64,000 nucleotides of DNA from Cliona cf. orientalis (GCA_963930775.1 OZ005700.1:4784609-4848608); one strand, 5' to 3'; positions 1 to 11,136 are shown, counted from the stretch's first letter. Made by a program: numbers and translations. Notes: generated by a model from the sequence alone, not told the origin.

Positions 1-134
1 CATAGCTGAAGCCAAGTTCAGGGTGTACCACTAACCACCGTGCACCACCTGTTGGTTTGAGGCCAATTATGTACTACACAGCTTGTCTGCTGCTAACCAT
101 ACAGTGCTACTGTGCCAAGTTATAGTAAGCCTTG

Positions 135-479
135 CAGTGGCGGATCCAGAGGGGGATCCGGGGGATCCAGGGGTGCACAGGAACCCCCCTTTTGGCTACA
201 CCTAGCACTAAGAAGTATACTGATGATAGGTAAATGGAACCCCCCTTTCTGGCTACAGAACTAAGAAAACTGCTGCTATGGCTCACCTTAGAATGCTTTA
301 GAAGAAATTCGTTCGAAAACAGATCGATTGGACTGAAAGAGCTGGTAGACTGTCTCAAAAACGATCGAAAGTGGGCGTGGTTTTGCCCAAAAGTGGGCGT
401 GGTTTCTAAAAATTCGCGCGCGCTTTGCGCGCAACAGTATATTAGAACCCCCCTTTTAGAAATCCTGGATCCGCCACTG
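135..479. mobile_element. hAT-like MITE, 345 bp
   Basis: The ends form an inverted repeat, CAGTGGCGGATCCAG at the left and its complement at the right, flanked by the 5-bp direct repeat CCTTG. The ends match those of the hAT transposon at 35216-38768 apart from one base. It has no transposase, so it is a non-autonomous relative. The interior has G/C-rich runs and shared subterminal CGCGCGCTTTGCGCGC-type sequence. Confidence 0.85.
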
Positions 480-550
480 CCTTGTATATAAGTGGGAGGG
501 GCTGCTCAAAATCGTTTGGGGGGGTTGCAACCCCCCCTAATCCGCCCCTG
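480..550. repeat. Truncated right end of another hAT-like MITE
   Basis: This stretch ends in TCCGCCCCTG, the right terminus shared by the other hAT-like MITEs, preceded by the usual G-run/C-run. No matching left end was found upstream, so only the 3' part remains. Confidence 0.5.
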
Positions 551-1098
551 TCTAGTGCTGCTCGTTTGTGATATAACGCAGCTGTCCGAAATATGCCAAC
601 CCTACTCTAGAACCCGAGCAAAGCGAGGGTTCTACAGAGTGCCTGAGGGCTTCTAAATCACGTGGAAACCTAGTAACCACGGTCTAACGTATTTAGATCC
701 TAGCAACAAGCTGAAAACTCTTGCAATGCTATGCAACAAGTCATAAATCGAGTGAAATACCATCATCTTCGAGGTCTTGTCAACCACCCAAGTGCCACGG
801 CAGCTATTGAACTTTTGAACTCAGATAGCCACTCCTATCGATCATCAAGTGTGCTTTTAATAGAATCACGCTTATTGCTGTGACAAGGCAAGCAGCATGC
901 AGCTCGGGCAAAGTGAAGGTTCTATGAGAGCCCTGAGGTCACATAGAAACCGACTAAACAGTGTCTAACAAGTTTAGATCATATAGTTTTGTATTGTTAA
1001 GAGCCAGAGGTTGTACGTGACTGAGATATAGATACCTGTCAGTAGCCATGCAGTATTTGTTACAGCCATCTAAGAAGATTTACAAGGGTTCTGTGAGT
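551..1098. other. Gene-free stretch, no feature seen
   Basis: No supportable reading frame is present. Two similar short motifs (CCCGAGCAAAGCGAGGGTTC near 607 and a relative near 905) suggest old hairpin-repeat debris. Confidence 0.5.
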
Positions 1099-1220
1099 AA
1101 TAGTTATTGACCAACTCCCGAAGTTTGTATGCAGTATAGAAGCACAAATCCCGAGGGAAAAGCCCGAGGGATGAGTGCTTCTATACTGCATACAAAGCGA
1201 GGGATTGGTCAATAACTATT
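1099..1220. repeat. Palindromic hairpin repeat
   Basis: Arms of about 55 bp run inward from AATAGTTATTGACCAA and meet at CCCGAGGG-AAAAG-CCCGAGGG. The whole 122-bp unit can fold into one hairpin. A diverged relative with the same CCCGAGGG centre lies at 11562-11695. Confidence 0.75.
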
Positions 1221-1753
1221 TTCTAGCCCATTGCTTCCATGGATACAATAAACATGATTTTAGCCCCCAAGAACTGTATGAATGATAGTAGACATATGGA
1301 CATGAGCCCTACAAGGAGGGGCTGTATCACATATACAGTACCTTGTATATCTTAGTAACCACATAGCAACAGGCTAGAAGTCTATTTAGAACCCTAGTTT
1401 GGACCAATCAGGCAATGAGATTTACAGTATTTGTAACTATTTTAACCCCCAATTTCCTGAGTAACACTGGCAGTTAATGCTAACGCGGGTTAACCCTTTC
1501 GGTCACAGAAAATTCATGAGCTCACCCAGCAAGCCTTCGTTAGGTACAGGGTCGACCAGGCTGCAGTTGTTGCCAGGAAACCGAACGAGCCACGCCCGAA
1601 TTATTGATCTCTGCAAACAGGTTGCTCAAGATGCAGCTCAAATGCAGCCCAGAGAGGGAATGCAAACAAAGTAATCGAGTCATGAGACATGCTAACATAT
1701 ACATTGCCTACAACACCACTCTTTTGCTTTTTTTTTTTTTCAAGGAGACCACA
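1221..1753. other. Gene-free stretch
   Basis: No coding signal was found. The motif TTAACCCTTTCGGTCACA near 1489 recurs near 18490, so part of this is dispersed repeat. Confidence 0.4.
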
Positions 1754-2143
1754 CACTAAGCAGAAAAAAAAATTGTCCGAAAACAACCACATAGTTGAGC
1801 TGGATGCATATTAGAGCCATACAATGCAAGCAGGCAGCCTATACACCAATTTTGACCAAAGTGGGTAATGGTCGTCACGTTTATGTGCACGTTGCCCCAC
1901 TCCTCACGTAGTGCGTGGGCGGAAAACATTGCAAATGCATGGCTTCTTATACAAACATATGGGATAACTTCACAGGGCCGTAACTTTAATTTTAATGTGT
2001 GAATCAAAATTCCCCAAGATCAAATCCTTAGTTTCAACTCATTCTGTGTGCCCATATAAAAATAAATTGTGGTATAATATGCTTTATAGACCCCTAAGAC
2101 TTTTCTTCTTCCCTATTCCTTTTTTCTTTTTTTCTACTTAGTG
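1754..2143 (+). mobile_element. CTTAGTG-family repeat, full-length short form
   Basis: It starts CACTAAGCAGAAAAAAAAA and ends TTTCTACTTAGTG, an inverted repeat of about 15 bp. The interior shares long blocks with the clusters at 18.7-22.9 kb and 31.7-40.5 kb, for example GAGCTGGATGCATA and GGCCGTAACTTTAATT. No coding capacity is visible. CACTA-like ends are suggestive, but no clean 3-bp target duplication was found, so the superfamily is unassigned. Confidence 0.75.
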
Positions 2144-2404
2144 TGTTAACAAGGAGACCAGAACACTAAGCAGAAAAAACCTAACTTCTGTATCAGGTAA
2201 ATAATGAAGTCCAGGGATGAGGGTGAGCCTTACCAGCTGAAATGGCAAAAGAATAGATAGTTTTAATCATAGATAGTAGAAAGGGGGAAATCGGGGTTGG
2301 AAACTGTGACGTTTTTTTACGTAGGCAATACTAGTCCGGGTTATGGTCATGTGATCAATCGTACGTACTCGTATACCGTACGCGCGCGCCGTGTTTTACT
2401 AGCC

Positions 2405-3426
2405 ATGGCTGTCCAAGCTGAAAATGAATGCCCTGTACTTACGGTGTTGAACACTATAGGTCGTGAGGAGACCCTACTTGCAAAGTCTGAAAGAAATGAA
2501 ACGGTGAAAAGTCAGATCAAATCGATCATGGATGTCATAAAGTCACCGTTGGGGCCCGCTACTAAGATTGAAGCGTTCGACGCTGTTTTATCACGGGAGC
2601 TAGAGAGCCTTGTTACTAAAGGAGTTGATAGCAGAAACTGGGAGCTACTGTGGGTGAGCTATCATAAGCTGAGGCTGAAAAAATTGAAGGAAAATTATGT
2701 GGAAAAATTTCGGTCATGACCTGGGCTTGGGTGAACTAGAGCCAATTTTGGAACAAACAGTGCTCGACAGCGTTCTTGACCTTTTGATGAAACACACCCA
2801 AGACTCCAAGATTTCTAGTGGCAGTGGATCTTCCATTTCTCAATCCAGGGAATCTACTCTCTCTCACATAGAAAAGAATATCGTGAGATATGCTGCTGCA
2901 TATGCCGCCAAGAGCATTAAATAACGCTATGAGAAACTGGACACAGATGAAGCTGCTGAAATTGTGGAATGTCTATCTCAAATGGCTGTTAAAGGACCAG
3001 GAATCAATTTTTATGACTATACACAAGAGTGGACAAAGAAAGTTAATCGTGGTGGACTTTTTGAGGTGAATGAATCCACCTTCTTGTTATTCTGTTCCAT
3101 TGAGTTTAAAGTTCGACAGCTTCTAAATGACACGCCTACTAAATGGGAAAGAGGCAGACATAGAGAAAAAATTTCTGTCTGAATTAACTGCTGATGAAGA
3201 TATATTGTTTTATTGGTCGATGAACAGTGGTTTGCTTCCAAATGATGGGATGGGCTTGCTAAAGGAGATCCTGTCTATGTGGTTAACAATCCGAGGCCAT
3301 TCCATTGCTGGATCTTGGATGGAGACGTACAAATCTTTAAACTAAGCTAGAGTAAAGCTTAAGAAGAAACACAGTGCTGGGCTCAGAGAAAGCTTGAAGT
3401 TAAAAGCTGCAAAGAAGCAAAAGTGA
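2405..3426 (+). pseudogene. Accessory gene of a P-like transposon, decayed copy
   Basis: I do not recognise a named family. The frame starts at an ATG in good context (AGCCATGG) at 2405. It is broken by frameshifts near 2700 and near 3160, both in A-runs, and by in-frame stops at 2922-2924 and 3343-3345. It can be followed to TGA at 3426, ending in a very basic tail. Conserved blocks shared with the copy at 53069-54033 are LW-(x)n-H-x-LR, VRYAAAYA, NRGGLFEVN, ILFYWS and MWLTIRG. No signal peptide or membrane span is evident. Its function is unknown. Its repeated association with a P-like transposase is the main clue. Confidence 0.65.
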
Positions 3427-3778
3427 CATACACAAAAAATTTATAACTAAGTTTTAGAAATTTCATACTGCATAATTATTTATAGTGTTGTACAAAATCA
3501 TTATTTCATTATAAGTTTCCTTCTTTTGAACAGCACACGTCTTTTCCTGCATCGTCCATGTGCACGCTCCAACTATTAATTTTGAAGGTAGAGATACATT
3601 CTCATAGATAGAGAGGTAGCAAGGTCAGAACCATTCTACAGAAAGGGTAGCACCATAGATAATACACAGAGCACCAACATGGAGTATGGCACATTAATTA
3701 TGGGACTTTCCCTAGGAAATCAGTGTTTACACTAACATATTTAATTAGGATACCAGGTGTCACACACATGACACTTAC

Positions 3779-4081
3779 TTCATAAGCAGATGCACACAGG
3801 GTGTCTTTTGACTCGCCAGGTAGCCTTGTTCGTCGTCGCTGAAACAAGAATACTTTTATATTAGATAGCACCATCACATTCTGTCACAGTCAGCTATATA
3901 TAAACCTTGTTAACAATATCACAGCCCTGAACATAGGCAGCCTTGCTACATGCTTCTTATTTACCTTTCTTGGGCGGCCTACTGGTCCAAGTCTTTTCCT
4001 TTTCTCATAATTCTTGGGAATGCGTCCTAGATAGACGAAACTTTCTCCGGCCCATAACTCCAATAAGGATACACTATACAT
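3779..4081 (-). pseudogene. Remnant 5' exons of a P-like transposase
   Basis: An upstream exon (about 4081 down to 3965) contains IPKNYEKRKRLGPVGRPRK, with an AT-hook-like GRPRK, and ends at the donor GTAAAT. A 60-bp exon (3838-3779) follows, bounded by acceptor TTTCAG and donor GTAAGT. The PKNYE-(K/R)-(R/K)-K block also occurs at the start of the transposase gene at 49986 (YPKNYERKK). The catalytic exons are absent, so this copy cannot make a transposase. The rest of the element interior (3427-3778, 4082-4600) shows no other clear exon. Confidence 0.5.
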
Positions 4082-4737
4082 AAAAAATCAATTTAGCAAT
4101 GCATTTAGGTACACAAGAGGTGAATAGAAATCTTCAATTGGTCAAGATAGGATTGTATGTAATTTCACAAAAATCCCAAAGGTAGCGGGCATTTTGGCAT
4201 GTATTTTTATCACATATCCTCATTCTTCTTTGATGTTGCATCTAATTTTTGGGTGTATACCCTACTGTTGCATGCTCTGGTGTTGCACAAACCCTGTGGG
4301 TAAGCCTCCATCTCGCTAAGTCATACTGCCACACTAGTAAAATCCCAAAATTACGAAGAGCACCAATGATTGTGTACTATAGATACTTACAAATAATTTT
4401 GGGTAAGATAAGGTGCTTGGTCGTCGCCTGTTACCTCCAACAGCCTATCAGCGATAGCAGAAGTGCTTATCTCAGCAGTAAAACGACTTCCCACGCAAAG
4501 CGCGGGGGTTTATTAATGAGATTCATCGCAGCGCTAGCGCATGACGCGTAACGCGGACTCTGTACGTTAGAAATATGTAGGTCACGTGACAGTTTCCAAT
4601 CCCGTTTCCCCCTTTCTACTATCTATGTTTTAATATACCTGCGCCATAATAATATTATGTGTAAATCAGCTGATATCGATCCTGAAAAGCATAAGTTCAC
4701 ATCCATGGAGGTTGGGTATGCTAGCACTTGTCCCACC

Positions 4738-4822
4738 TGTCTTTCTTTCTCTCCCTCTCCCTCTTTCCTTTCACTCTCTCTCTCTCCCTCTTTTTCTTTC
4801 ACTCTCTCTCTCACACACACAC
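4738..4822. repeat. CT/CA-rich microsatellite
   Basis: An imperfect (CT)n tract runs into CACACACACA. A homologous reverse-complement tract lies near 23755-23815 in the other copy of repeat R4. Confidence 0.85.
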
Positions 4823-5590
4823 CCCTACCACCATGTATGTGCACGTACACAATCTCTTAGGTGGTGATCAGCCATCGATGAGTATGAGATGGTGAGAGGG
4901 AGGATCACCGAGTTCCACTGCCAAAGAGAAGGTGCTGAGAGAACTAGCTACTCGATCTAGGTCCTCGCACCATCTCTATGGCTGCTTGAGCACTTTCTCT
5001 ATCACCGTAGTTGTCAATGATGGCATAGGAGACAGGTTGTGAAACCTTTAACAACCTTCTGCAAACCTTCAAGAAGGCCTTTGATGGCTGCATAATATCT
5101 TTGTACCACCTAGAAAGCTTTGTCATAATTTGATTTATATGTATTTTATTCAATGTTTCTATGGTGAAATAACAAGAAATTTATACTATTTTTAACAGCG
5201 TATAACTTTGGAACCGCTCGATGGAAAAACTTCGTTCCAGTCTTATATTGTAGAGCAACACAAGAGCTATGGAATGGTACTTGAATCATGGGAATCCATC
5301 CTAGGGAACCAAAATGTGCCACTTTTTGCGCGAGGCACTTTTTGAGAGTAGCATGCACAAAAGCGGTCGCCGCGGAGCTCATGAATGTCTCCGGGTTATA
5401 GGACTTGAACGAGCAGAAAGTAGAAGAGTTGCTCTGTCTTCTGGTCTTTGTTTGGTGTCCTAGAAGTGAAAGATGGCTTAGATAGAACAGGTAAGAAAAA
5501 TAGATAAAAAAACGGCAAAAATTGCATGCACTGGAATGTGCCACCGGATGCACTTCCTGGATCTGCAACAATTGGACCGCTGGCTTAACG

Positions 5591-6472
5591 ACTGCAGAGT
5601 GTAAATTGTGGTTAGCTATAGCTACTGACTTTGCTTTTAATAGGCTCACTTACTTTGCCTCATACCCACACCGCAGGAGAGTATGAGTAAAGGTTATTAA
5701 AGATTGTGGGCGCATGTGCGTGCAATAGGTATCTTTCCCCTTCCTCGTGTGGCCTGGGTACGAGGTTAGTTCATAATGATAATAATGGTGTAAAATTGCT
5801 TTGTGTAGTGGTTACATGTGTGCAGTCACAAGGAGCAGCTGTTAGGCTGTCATCGAGTTTAATTTTACATCGATAGGGTGCACTCCCTCCTGGTGTAGAA
5901 TAGCTAAAATATTTATGCCAATAGCGTAAGTGTATACATAGGTGGAGGAAAACCATTGATTGGGTGCAGGGCATTATAATAGATAGATCGTATATGTATT
6001 ATTTTTATACCACTGCACCGTCCATAGAGCCAGTTCGGCCCTCATTAATTGCTATGCATGACTTAGCGGGGACTCTGGTAATCATAGTCCTTTGGGATAG
6101 CATACAGGGACATGAAATCAATAATCATGCAAGTTTAGTGTTACAGTGAATGCATGTGTAGCGCTATACATAACAATAACACTATTATATTTTATTGTTA
6201 TGATTATTTTATTATAGCTCTAATGACAGAGTCGGTGGGACATCCATCACAAAGTGAGTTTCACATTTCCTTTGGGCAGCATACACATTTTATGTTGCTT
6301 TATGTGTATAGCCTCGTCTGCAGGCCACTCCCATTTTTATACGCAGAGCAAACTTTTCCTCTACTAGAGGGTAATAAGTAGACCATCATCTAGGCATTGT
6401 CAATGTCCCTACACTGGCAATTTTTCAGCATACATTAGAATAATGTTTTTACCACTCGATCATCCATTGCAG
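5591..6472. other. Gene-free or intronic stretch upstream of the exonuclease exon
   Basis: No recognisable repeat or coding block was found. It probably contains upstream introns or exons of the exonuclease gene, but I cannot place them. Confidence 0.35.
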
Positions 6473-7183
6473 GTACAAGTACCGCCTCCTCCTCAACCAC
6501 CCTCCAACCGCCTCCGCAAGTATCTACCCCAGCACTCACGCACACACATACACGACAACGACAGGTTATAGGTTTAGATGCAGAGTATTTTTCCGTTTAT
6601 GATGATAAAAAAATGACCGGGGTAACCCTTCGGGGATATCCCGTGTAGGCCTTTTAGTGTTAGTTACTTGAAACGATGACAGATCGTGCAAAACTTTATT
6701 TAGGAACGTAGTAAAACCACGACTGACTAATAACGAGAGACTTTACATCAATACCAGGTTTATAGGGTTACATGGAGAGATTACCGCAATGGCATTCCTT
6801 ATGATGAAGCAATGGCTCAAGTGAAAAGTTTGTTGAAGGATGCCATTGTGGTAGGGCATGACATCAGAAACGACGAAAGAGCTTTATGCTTTAATCTTAG
6901 CAGTGTAGCCCACCGGGTCATTGACACAGCAACCAACCCTGGACTAAACGATCTTGTTCCCTCCGAGAAGGGCAAGATTAAGTCCAAGCTATCTGGACTG
7001 GCCTCTGCCCTTCTCGGCAGAGATATCCAGGGTGGTGCTGTGCATGACCCGGTGGAAGATGCCTTCGCTTCCTTGGAGATCTTTCTAAACCATCGTGAGA
7101 TCTTCGAGGAAGCGGTCTCTCCATGTAGCTCCAAGACAGCGACGCTACTGGACGGAACAGGACGGACTATTCGTATAGAGTAA
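6473..7183 (+). CDS. ExoIII/DEDDh 3'-5' exonuclease-like gene (REXO4/ISG20 type), partial or broken
   Basis: Two coding segments are seen. The first (6473 to about 6640) starts after an AG acceptor, has a Ser/Thr/Pro-rich linker, then VIGLDAEYFSVYDD, the Exo I motif with D and E at 6577-6585. The second (6758-7183) starts after ACCAG and contains VVGHDIRNDERAL (Exo II) and KLSGLASALLGR followed by HDPVEDA (Exo III). All five DEDDh residues are present, and TAA at 7181 ends it. Enzymes of this family trim rRNA or degrade RNA. The segment just after Exo I reads RVGLLVLVT in another frame, so either an exon boundary or a frameshift lies near 6620-6645. No 5' start was found. It converges with a minus-strand gene ending at 7265. 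Confidence 0.6.
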
Positions 7184-7264
7184 CTTTTTTTTTGTATATG
7201 TTTTGTTCCCAAAGTGTCATGTTTCTTTTTTGTTTGTTTGCTTTCAAAAAAAAAATACCATGTG

Positions 7265-8075
7265 TTAGTTTTTATTGTTTTGGAAGAGTGCTGGGGGAAT
7301 GAATAGCCAGTGGATTTTGGTGGTGTCAAGGGTAGACCGACGCTCCATCGCCTCATCACTGTCTCTCCCAAGATCTCGGTCACTGATCTCAGCTACCCCT
7401 CGCAGCGGAGACAAGGAAACCAGACATTTACATATTGAGCTCAGCTAGGCTGATGCTGATCTTTAACACATCCATCACTGACCTCGATTTGATGTTGCCA
7501 TTACCAGTGGTGTGTCATAATACTTTGGTGGAGAGGGGGAGTCGATCCCTTTCATCATTGCGTTGGAAGCCCCTGAGGGGAGGAGCACAGTCCCAAGTCT
7601 CCTTACATACATGTAACCATCCATAATTATAATCATTATTATATGTACTTACTTGAAATTTATGCATCCTTCCAGCAGATACGGTCACGTCCCATGCTAG
7701 GCTGACGCTGATCTTTAACACATCCATCACTGACCTCGATTTGATGTCGCCATTACTAGTGGTGTGTCGTAATACTTTGGTGGAGAGGGGGAGTCGATCC
7801 CTTTCATCATTGCGTTGGAAGCCCCTGAGGGGAGGAGCACAGTCCCAAGTCTACTTACATACATGTAACAATCCATAATTATGATCATTATTATATGTAC
7901 TTACTTGAAATTTATGCATCCTTCCAGCAGATACGGTCACGTCCAATCTCAACAGTAGAGATCATCATGCATTAGCTATGCTCTTGTTGGTGAGTTGTCA
8001 TACCTCGGTGGACTAGAGAAGGGCAGTTCAGTCACCTCTGGATCTGTGTGCACACCGCTGTTATCTGGAGAAGCT
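7265..8075 (-). CDS. Unrecognised multi-exon gene, 3' part
   Basis: Coding-like exons are read on the minus strand. About 8075-8006 has acceptor TTTAG and donor GTATGAC, with SSPPRYDNSP across the donor. About 7852-7735 and 7600-7483 are two copies of one exon encoding DSPSPPKYYDTPLVMATSNR, ending CGAG then GTCAGTG. A last exon ends TAA at 7265 and includes GVAEISDRDLGRDSDEAMER. The duplicated exon is about 118 bp, not a multiple of three, so using both copies would change frame. The family is unknown and exon joins are uncertain. It lies tail to tail with the exonuclease gene, 82 bp apart. Confidence 0.35.
7444..7944. repeat. 252-bp tandem duplication carrying an exon
   Basis: Two units (7444-7692 and 7696-7944) with a 252-bp period differ at only a few bases. 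Each contains one intron-exon-intron block of the minus-strand gene. Confidence 0.9.
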
Positions 8076-9087
8076 AAATAAAGACAGTTACTATGATTAG
8101 CTAGTTTGACAAAGTAGATGGAGCATGTGATATCTCTCTTATCTCTTATTTGTAGCCTTTTTCCATAACATTTTTGTGATTTAGTTACATTTCTATTGGC
8201 TGCAACTTCTGAAACTGTGAAGAGGCTATATTCATGTGCATGGCATTGAAGTGACATTGTAATACTGTCATACATCCTGTTGTGACAAGGGACAGCATTA
8301 TATTGCTAACCTCATATTTATCATTAACGCTACAGCTCCTCTATCACAGAATGACCCTGATGTGCTATCTCAAGTAGATCAACTAAGCATTTGGCACTTT
8401 AGTGCTTGTACATACAATTTGTGCACGATCAAAAATAGGATTCTATTAAAGGCTTAGGAACAGGATCTAATTAACCCCCCCCCCCCCCCCCCCCTCTGCT
8501 GAGCCTCGGTTCTCATGCCTACTACAGTTGTGTTAACAGTGTGTATTGGTGACTTCTGTGTGCAAGGACTGCTACCTTCTCAAAGGCACTGGACTGGATT
8601 TGGTACCAAGAAAGTGTAGGGTGAGACCAAAAAGAGCTAGCTACAATGCAAGTTGTAAATGCTCACACATAATTCACCAATCCTATGTCCACTGCTTACA
8701 CAATAGACATGAGAAGAAAGCAGTGGGCTGATTTTGGTTCCCAGATAGTGCATGTGGGGTGCTATAAGTTATGCACAGTAATAAAATGCTCATACAGAAA
8801 TCAACAATACTATGTCCACCGTTTATGTAATCGTGAGTGTGGACAAAGTTTCTAATCTTCTCTGTGAAAGAATTTCAGGTTGGTCCGGTGGTATGCTGCT
8901 CATGGCTATCTATATATCCACAGGATTACGTCGGCCAAGAGAACGCATGTAGTCTGGCTATCGCTACTTGAGGCTCTGAATTTTGCATGATTACACATCA
9001 TAGGTTAGCTACATCACAATAGCTGCATTGCTACTGCATGCATGAGGATTCTTTCTGGATATACAGCAGTATATATAATCACAAAGA
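7945..9087. other. Mostly gene-free stretch with minor repeats
   Basis: It contains a 20-base C run (8475-8494) and a diverged direct repeat (about 8597-8700 and 8731-8830, sharing ACTATGTCCAC-type blocks). Upstream exons of the minus-strand gene may lie here but were not resolved. Confidence 0.4.
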
Positions 9088-9421
9088 CATAGTTGCAAAG
9101 TTTATAAGAAGAGAAACCGGGACAAAGTAGAAAATAGTATTAATGCGCGCGAAGTGCGTGCGAAAATTTACGGACCACGCCCAGTTTTGATCGACCACAC
9201 CCACTTTCGGACGATCGTGTACTGCCATACCCACTAAACATCGAGATATACGGACTGAAATTCGATAATATACTGAGTTTATGCTTGTGCCACACCTCCA
9301 TTTGTACAATCGAGCTGGATTCCGAGACAATGCTGCAAAATCAGGTAAACCGGGACACAACCGGGACATAGGGCCAAATTCCGGGACTGTCCCGGCCAAA
9401 CCGGGACACTTGGCAACTATG
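9088..9421. mobile_element. MITE with CATAGTTGC ends
   Basis: The left end CATAGTTGCAAAGT and right end ACTTGGCAACTATG are inverted repeats, with ACCGGGACA motifs just inside both ends. It has no transposase. The superfamily is not clear. Confidence 0.6.
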
Positions 9422-9705
9422 CAAAGAAAGCAAGAGAGACAGGTAGATACCAATATGCTCAGTTACAAGTATACATGAAATTTGTGTCATTGTTTACTTT
9501 CCAGTACAGTGTCGAGAAGGACTCACTTTTAAAGATGATCTCCAGAGCCACTGTGCAGTCTTCCAGTTGCAATACCTACAGTAATGGAGTAGTGGGAACC
9601 ACTGACAGAACAGTGTGTTATGTTTCGCTGTTATTGCAGCTCTTCAGGGTGGCATACCCAGAATATATACTTTAACGGAGTGCCTTTCTGTTGTAGGGAA
9701 AAGTA

Positions 9706-10050
9706 CAGGGGCAGATCCAGGATCTATCAGAGGGGGGCTCTTACTAATAGAATGCGTGCAAAGCGTGCGCGAAAATTTTAAGCCCTGCCCACTTTGTGCG
9801 GTGACCACGCCCATTTCTCGCAAGATGGCATGTTCGTGGGTCTCTCCAAGACTTCATATCGACCAAATATTCACTAAGAAATGTCCAAGTGAGCTAGAGA
9901 CAGAGGCTTTAGTACTGTAGCTAGCTAAAAGGAAGGGGGGTTCTATGAAGCCTAGATTTTACACTACTACACAGGCTAAGTACTAGACAGCTAGTCAGAA
10001 AGGGGGGGTTCGAGCCCCTCGAGCGCCCCCCCCCCCTGTATCCGCCCCTG
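9706..10050. mobile_element. hAT-like MITE, 345 bp
   Basis: The ends CAGGGGCAGATCCAG and GTATCCGCCCCTG are flanked by the 5-bp duplication AAGTA (9701-9705, 10051-10055). It belongs to the same terminal family as the hAT transposon at 35216. Confidence 0.88.
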
Positions 10051-10612
10051 AAGTATACCTATGCACAGTTCATTTTATGTTGTGGGTCATTTTGCACCTG
10101 AGCGTACCAAAACTAATTACAAATACCAGGAGTAATATTCTGAGTCAAGGGCCCATTAGGTGGATCACATGCTCACATGCTGGGCCCATGGGACAGGATA
10201 TGAACATTTTATGTCTAGTGTGACCTGCAGGGTTTATTGCAGATGAGCTACAAGAAAGGGAGAGCAAGAGGTGCAGTGGCGAGTTCAGAATCTACTTTTA
10301 CATCAGCTCCCCTTCATGATCATAACCATCTATAGACCTTCTTTATTACATAACAGAAATATCTCACATGATATACTTGATAATGCGATGAACATTATTT
10401 ACGCTTTGCCCAACTGAGTAAATTATAATTATGCTAAACAGAGGAGTCACTGCCATACGCCCCGGACATCAATCTGTGATGACAATTTTGATCCTGCTAC
10501 AATGTATGTAAACGGAAAAGGGGCATGTGCGATCGTATACTGCAAATAAATGAACACCACTGGTGCTAAACCCTCAGCGCTGTCAGATTTATAGTAGTGA
10601 TATTATACTGGC
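10051..10612. other. Gene-free stretch
   Basis: Nothing coding is seen. A short block (GACAATTTTGATCCTGCTAC) near 10482 recurs near 13368, marking dispersed repeat sequence. Confidence 0.4.
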
Positions 10613-10800
10613 AAACTAGCCCACCAAAAAAGCTTAGAAAAAATTATTTTCGAAAGTGGAAGAAAAAAAAAAGATTTAAAGATCAAGCGGGATTCGAACC
10701 CATGACCACCTCTCCACCAGCACCAGTCCTAGTCCACTCAGCCAACCCAGCTCAACGCTGCTGGCTGCTGTTTTTTGCCAACTTAATACATCTCATCCAT
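10613..10800 (-). repeat. tRNA-derived SINE, minus strand
   Basis: On the minus strand a tRNA-Leu/Ser-like head has an A-box-like TGGCTGAGTGG and a perfect B box GGTTCGAATCC. An A/T-rich tail ending near TTTTTTGGTGGG follows. The same unit lies on + at 21145-21302. The two heads have diverged, so these are SINE copies rather than tRNA genes. Confidence 0.75.
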
Positions 10801-11082
10801 ATGTCCCCTGACCCCGCCTTCGTAACCCTCGCACATGCGTATAACTATTAGGCCTATGCCGTATATAGCGCGACACACCCAGCGTTCTATTTATACGAAA
10901 AATTAGCTGGCCGAGATCGGAGAAGTCAAGAAGCTTAGAATCAGCAAATGACTCCAAAACTAACGAACAAAGCGTTCTCTACGAAATCCACACAAATTAT
11001 GAGTTTGGAACGCCATAAGGAACCTTATAACATCGAAATTTGGACTCACAAATGAGGTATGTAGCAGTTAGCGTGGTAACAG

Positions 11083-11097
11083 ACAGACAGACAGACA

Positions 11098-11134
<37 letters not shown>
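11083..11134. repeat. (GACA)n(CA)n microsatellite
   Basis: A pure GACA run switches to a CA run at about 11100. Confidence 0.95.

Positions 11135-11136
<2 letters not shown>

Larger units (their letters stand above)
2268..4627. mobile_element. Non-autonomous P-like transposon derivative with a decayed accessory gene
   Basis: The termini form an inverted repeat beginning CATAGATAGTAGAAAGGGGG and continuing GGGRTTGGAAACTG. The flanks duplicate TTTTAAT, or GTTTTAAT if the last G is counted in the duplication. The paralogous empty site ATTAAAAC is at 23919-23926 inside repeat R4. The subterminal TTGGAAACTG is shared with the P-like MITE at 15572-16334, and TTGGAAAC with the transposon at 49349. 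Inside are a broken accessory gene on + (2405-3426) and two transposase-like exons on - (3779-4081), facing tail to tail as in the larger element. Confidence 0.8.
2181..5590. repeat. Dispersed repeat R4, copy 1 (split by a P-like element)
   Basis: Positions 2181-2267 plus 4628-5590 together match, in inverse orientation, the uninterrupted copy at 22971-24005. The P-like element at 2268-4627 sits between the two halves. The repeat includes a CT-rich microsatellite and no convincing reading frame. Confidence 0.8.

Noticed and set aside
6817-7383. A 188-codon open frame on the minus strand over the exonuclease exon
   Set aside because: It is the antisense shadow of the ExoIII coding segment and has no domain. 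Only its 3' part overlaps the separate minus-strand exon called from splice logic.
7444-7944. CRISPR-like or satellite array
   Set aside because: There are only two long units with an exon inside, no short repeat-spacer pattern, and the sequence is eukaryotic.
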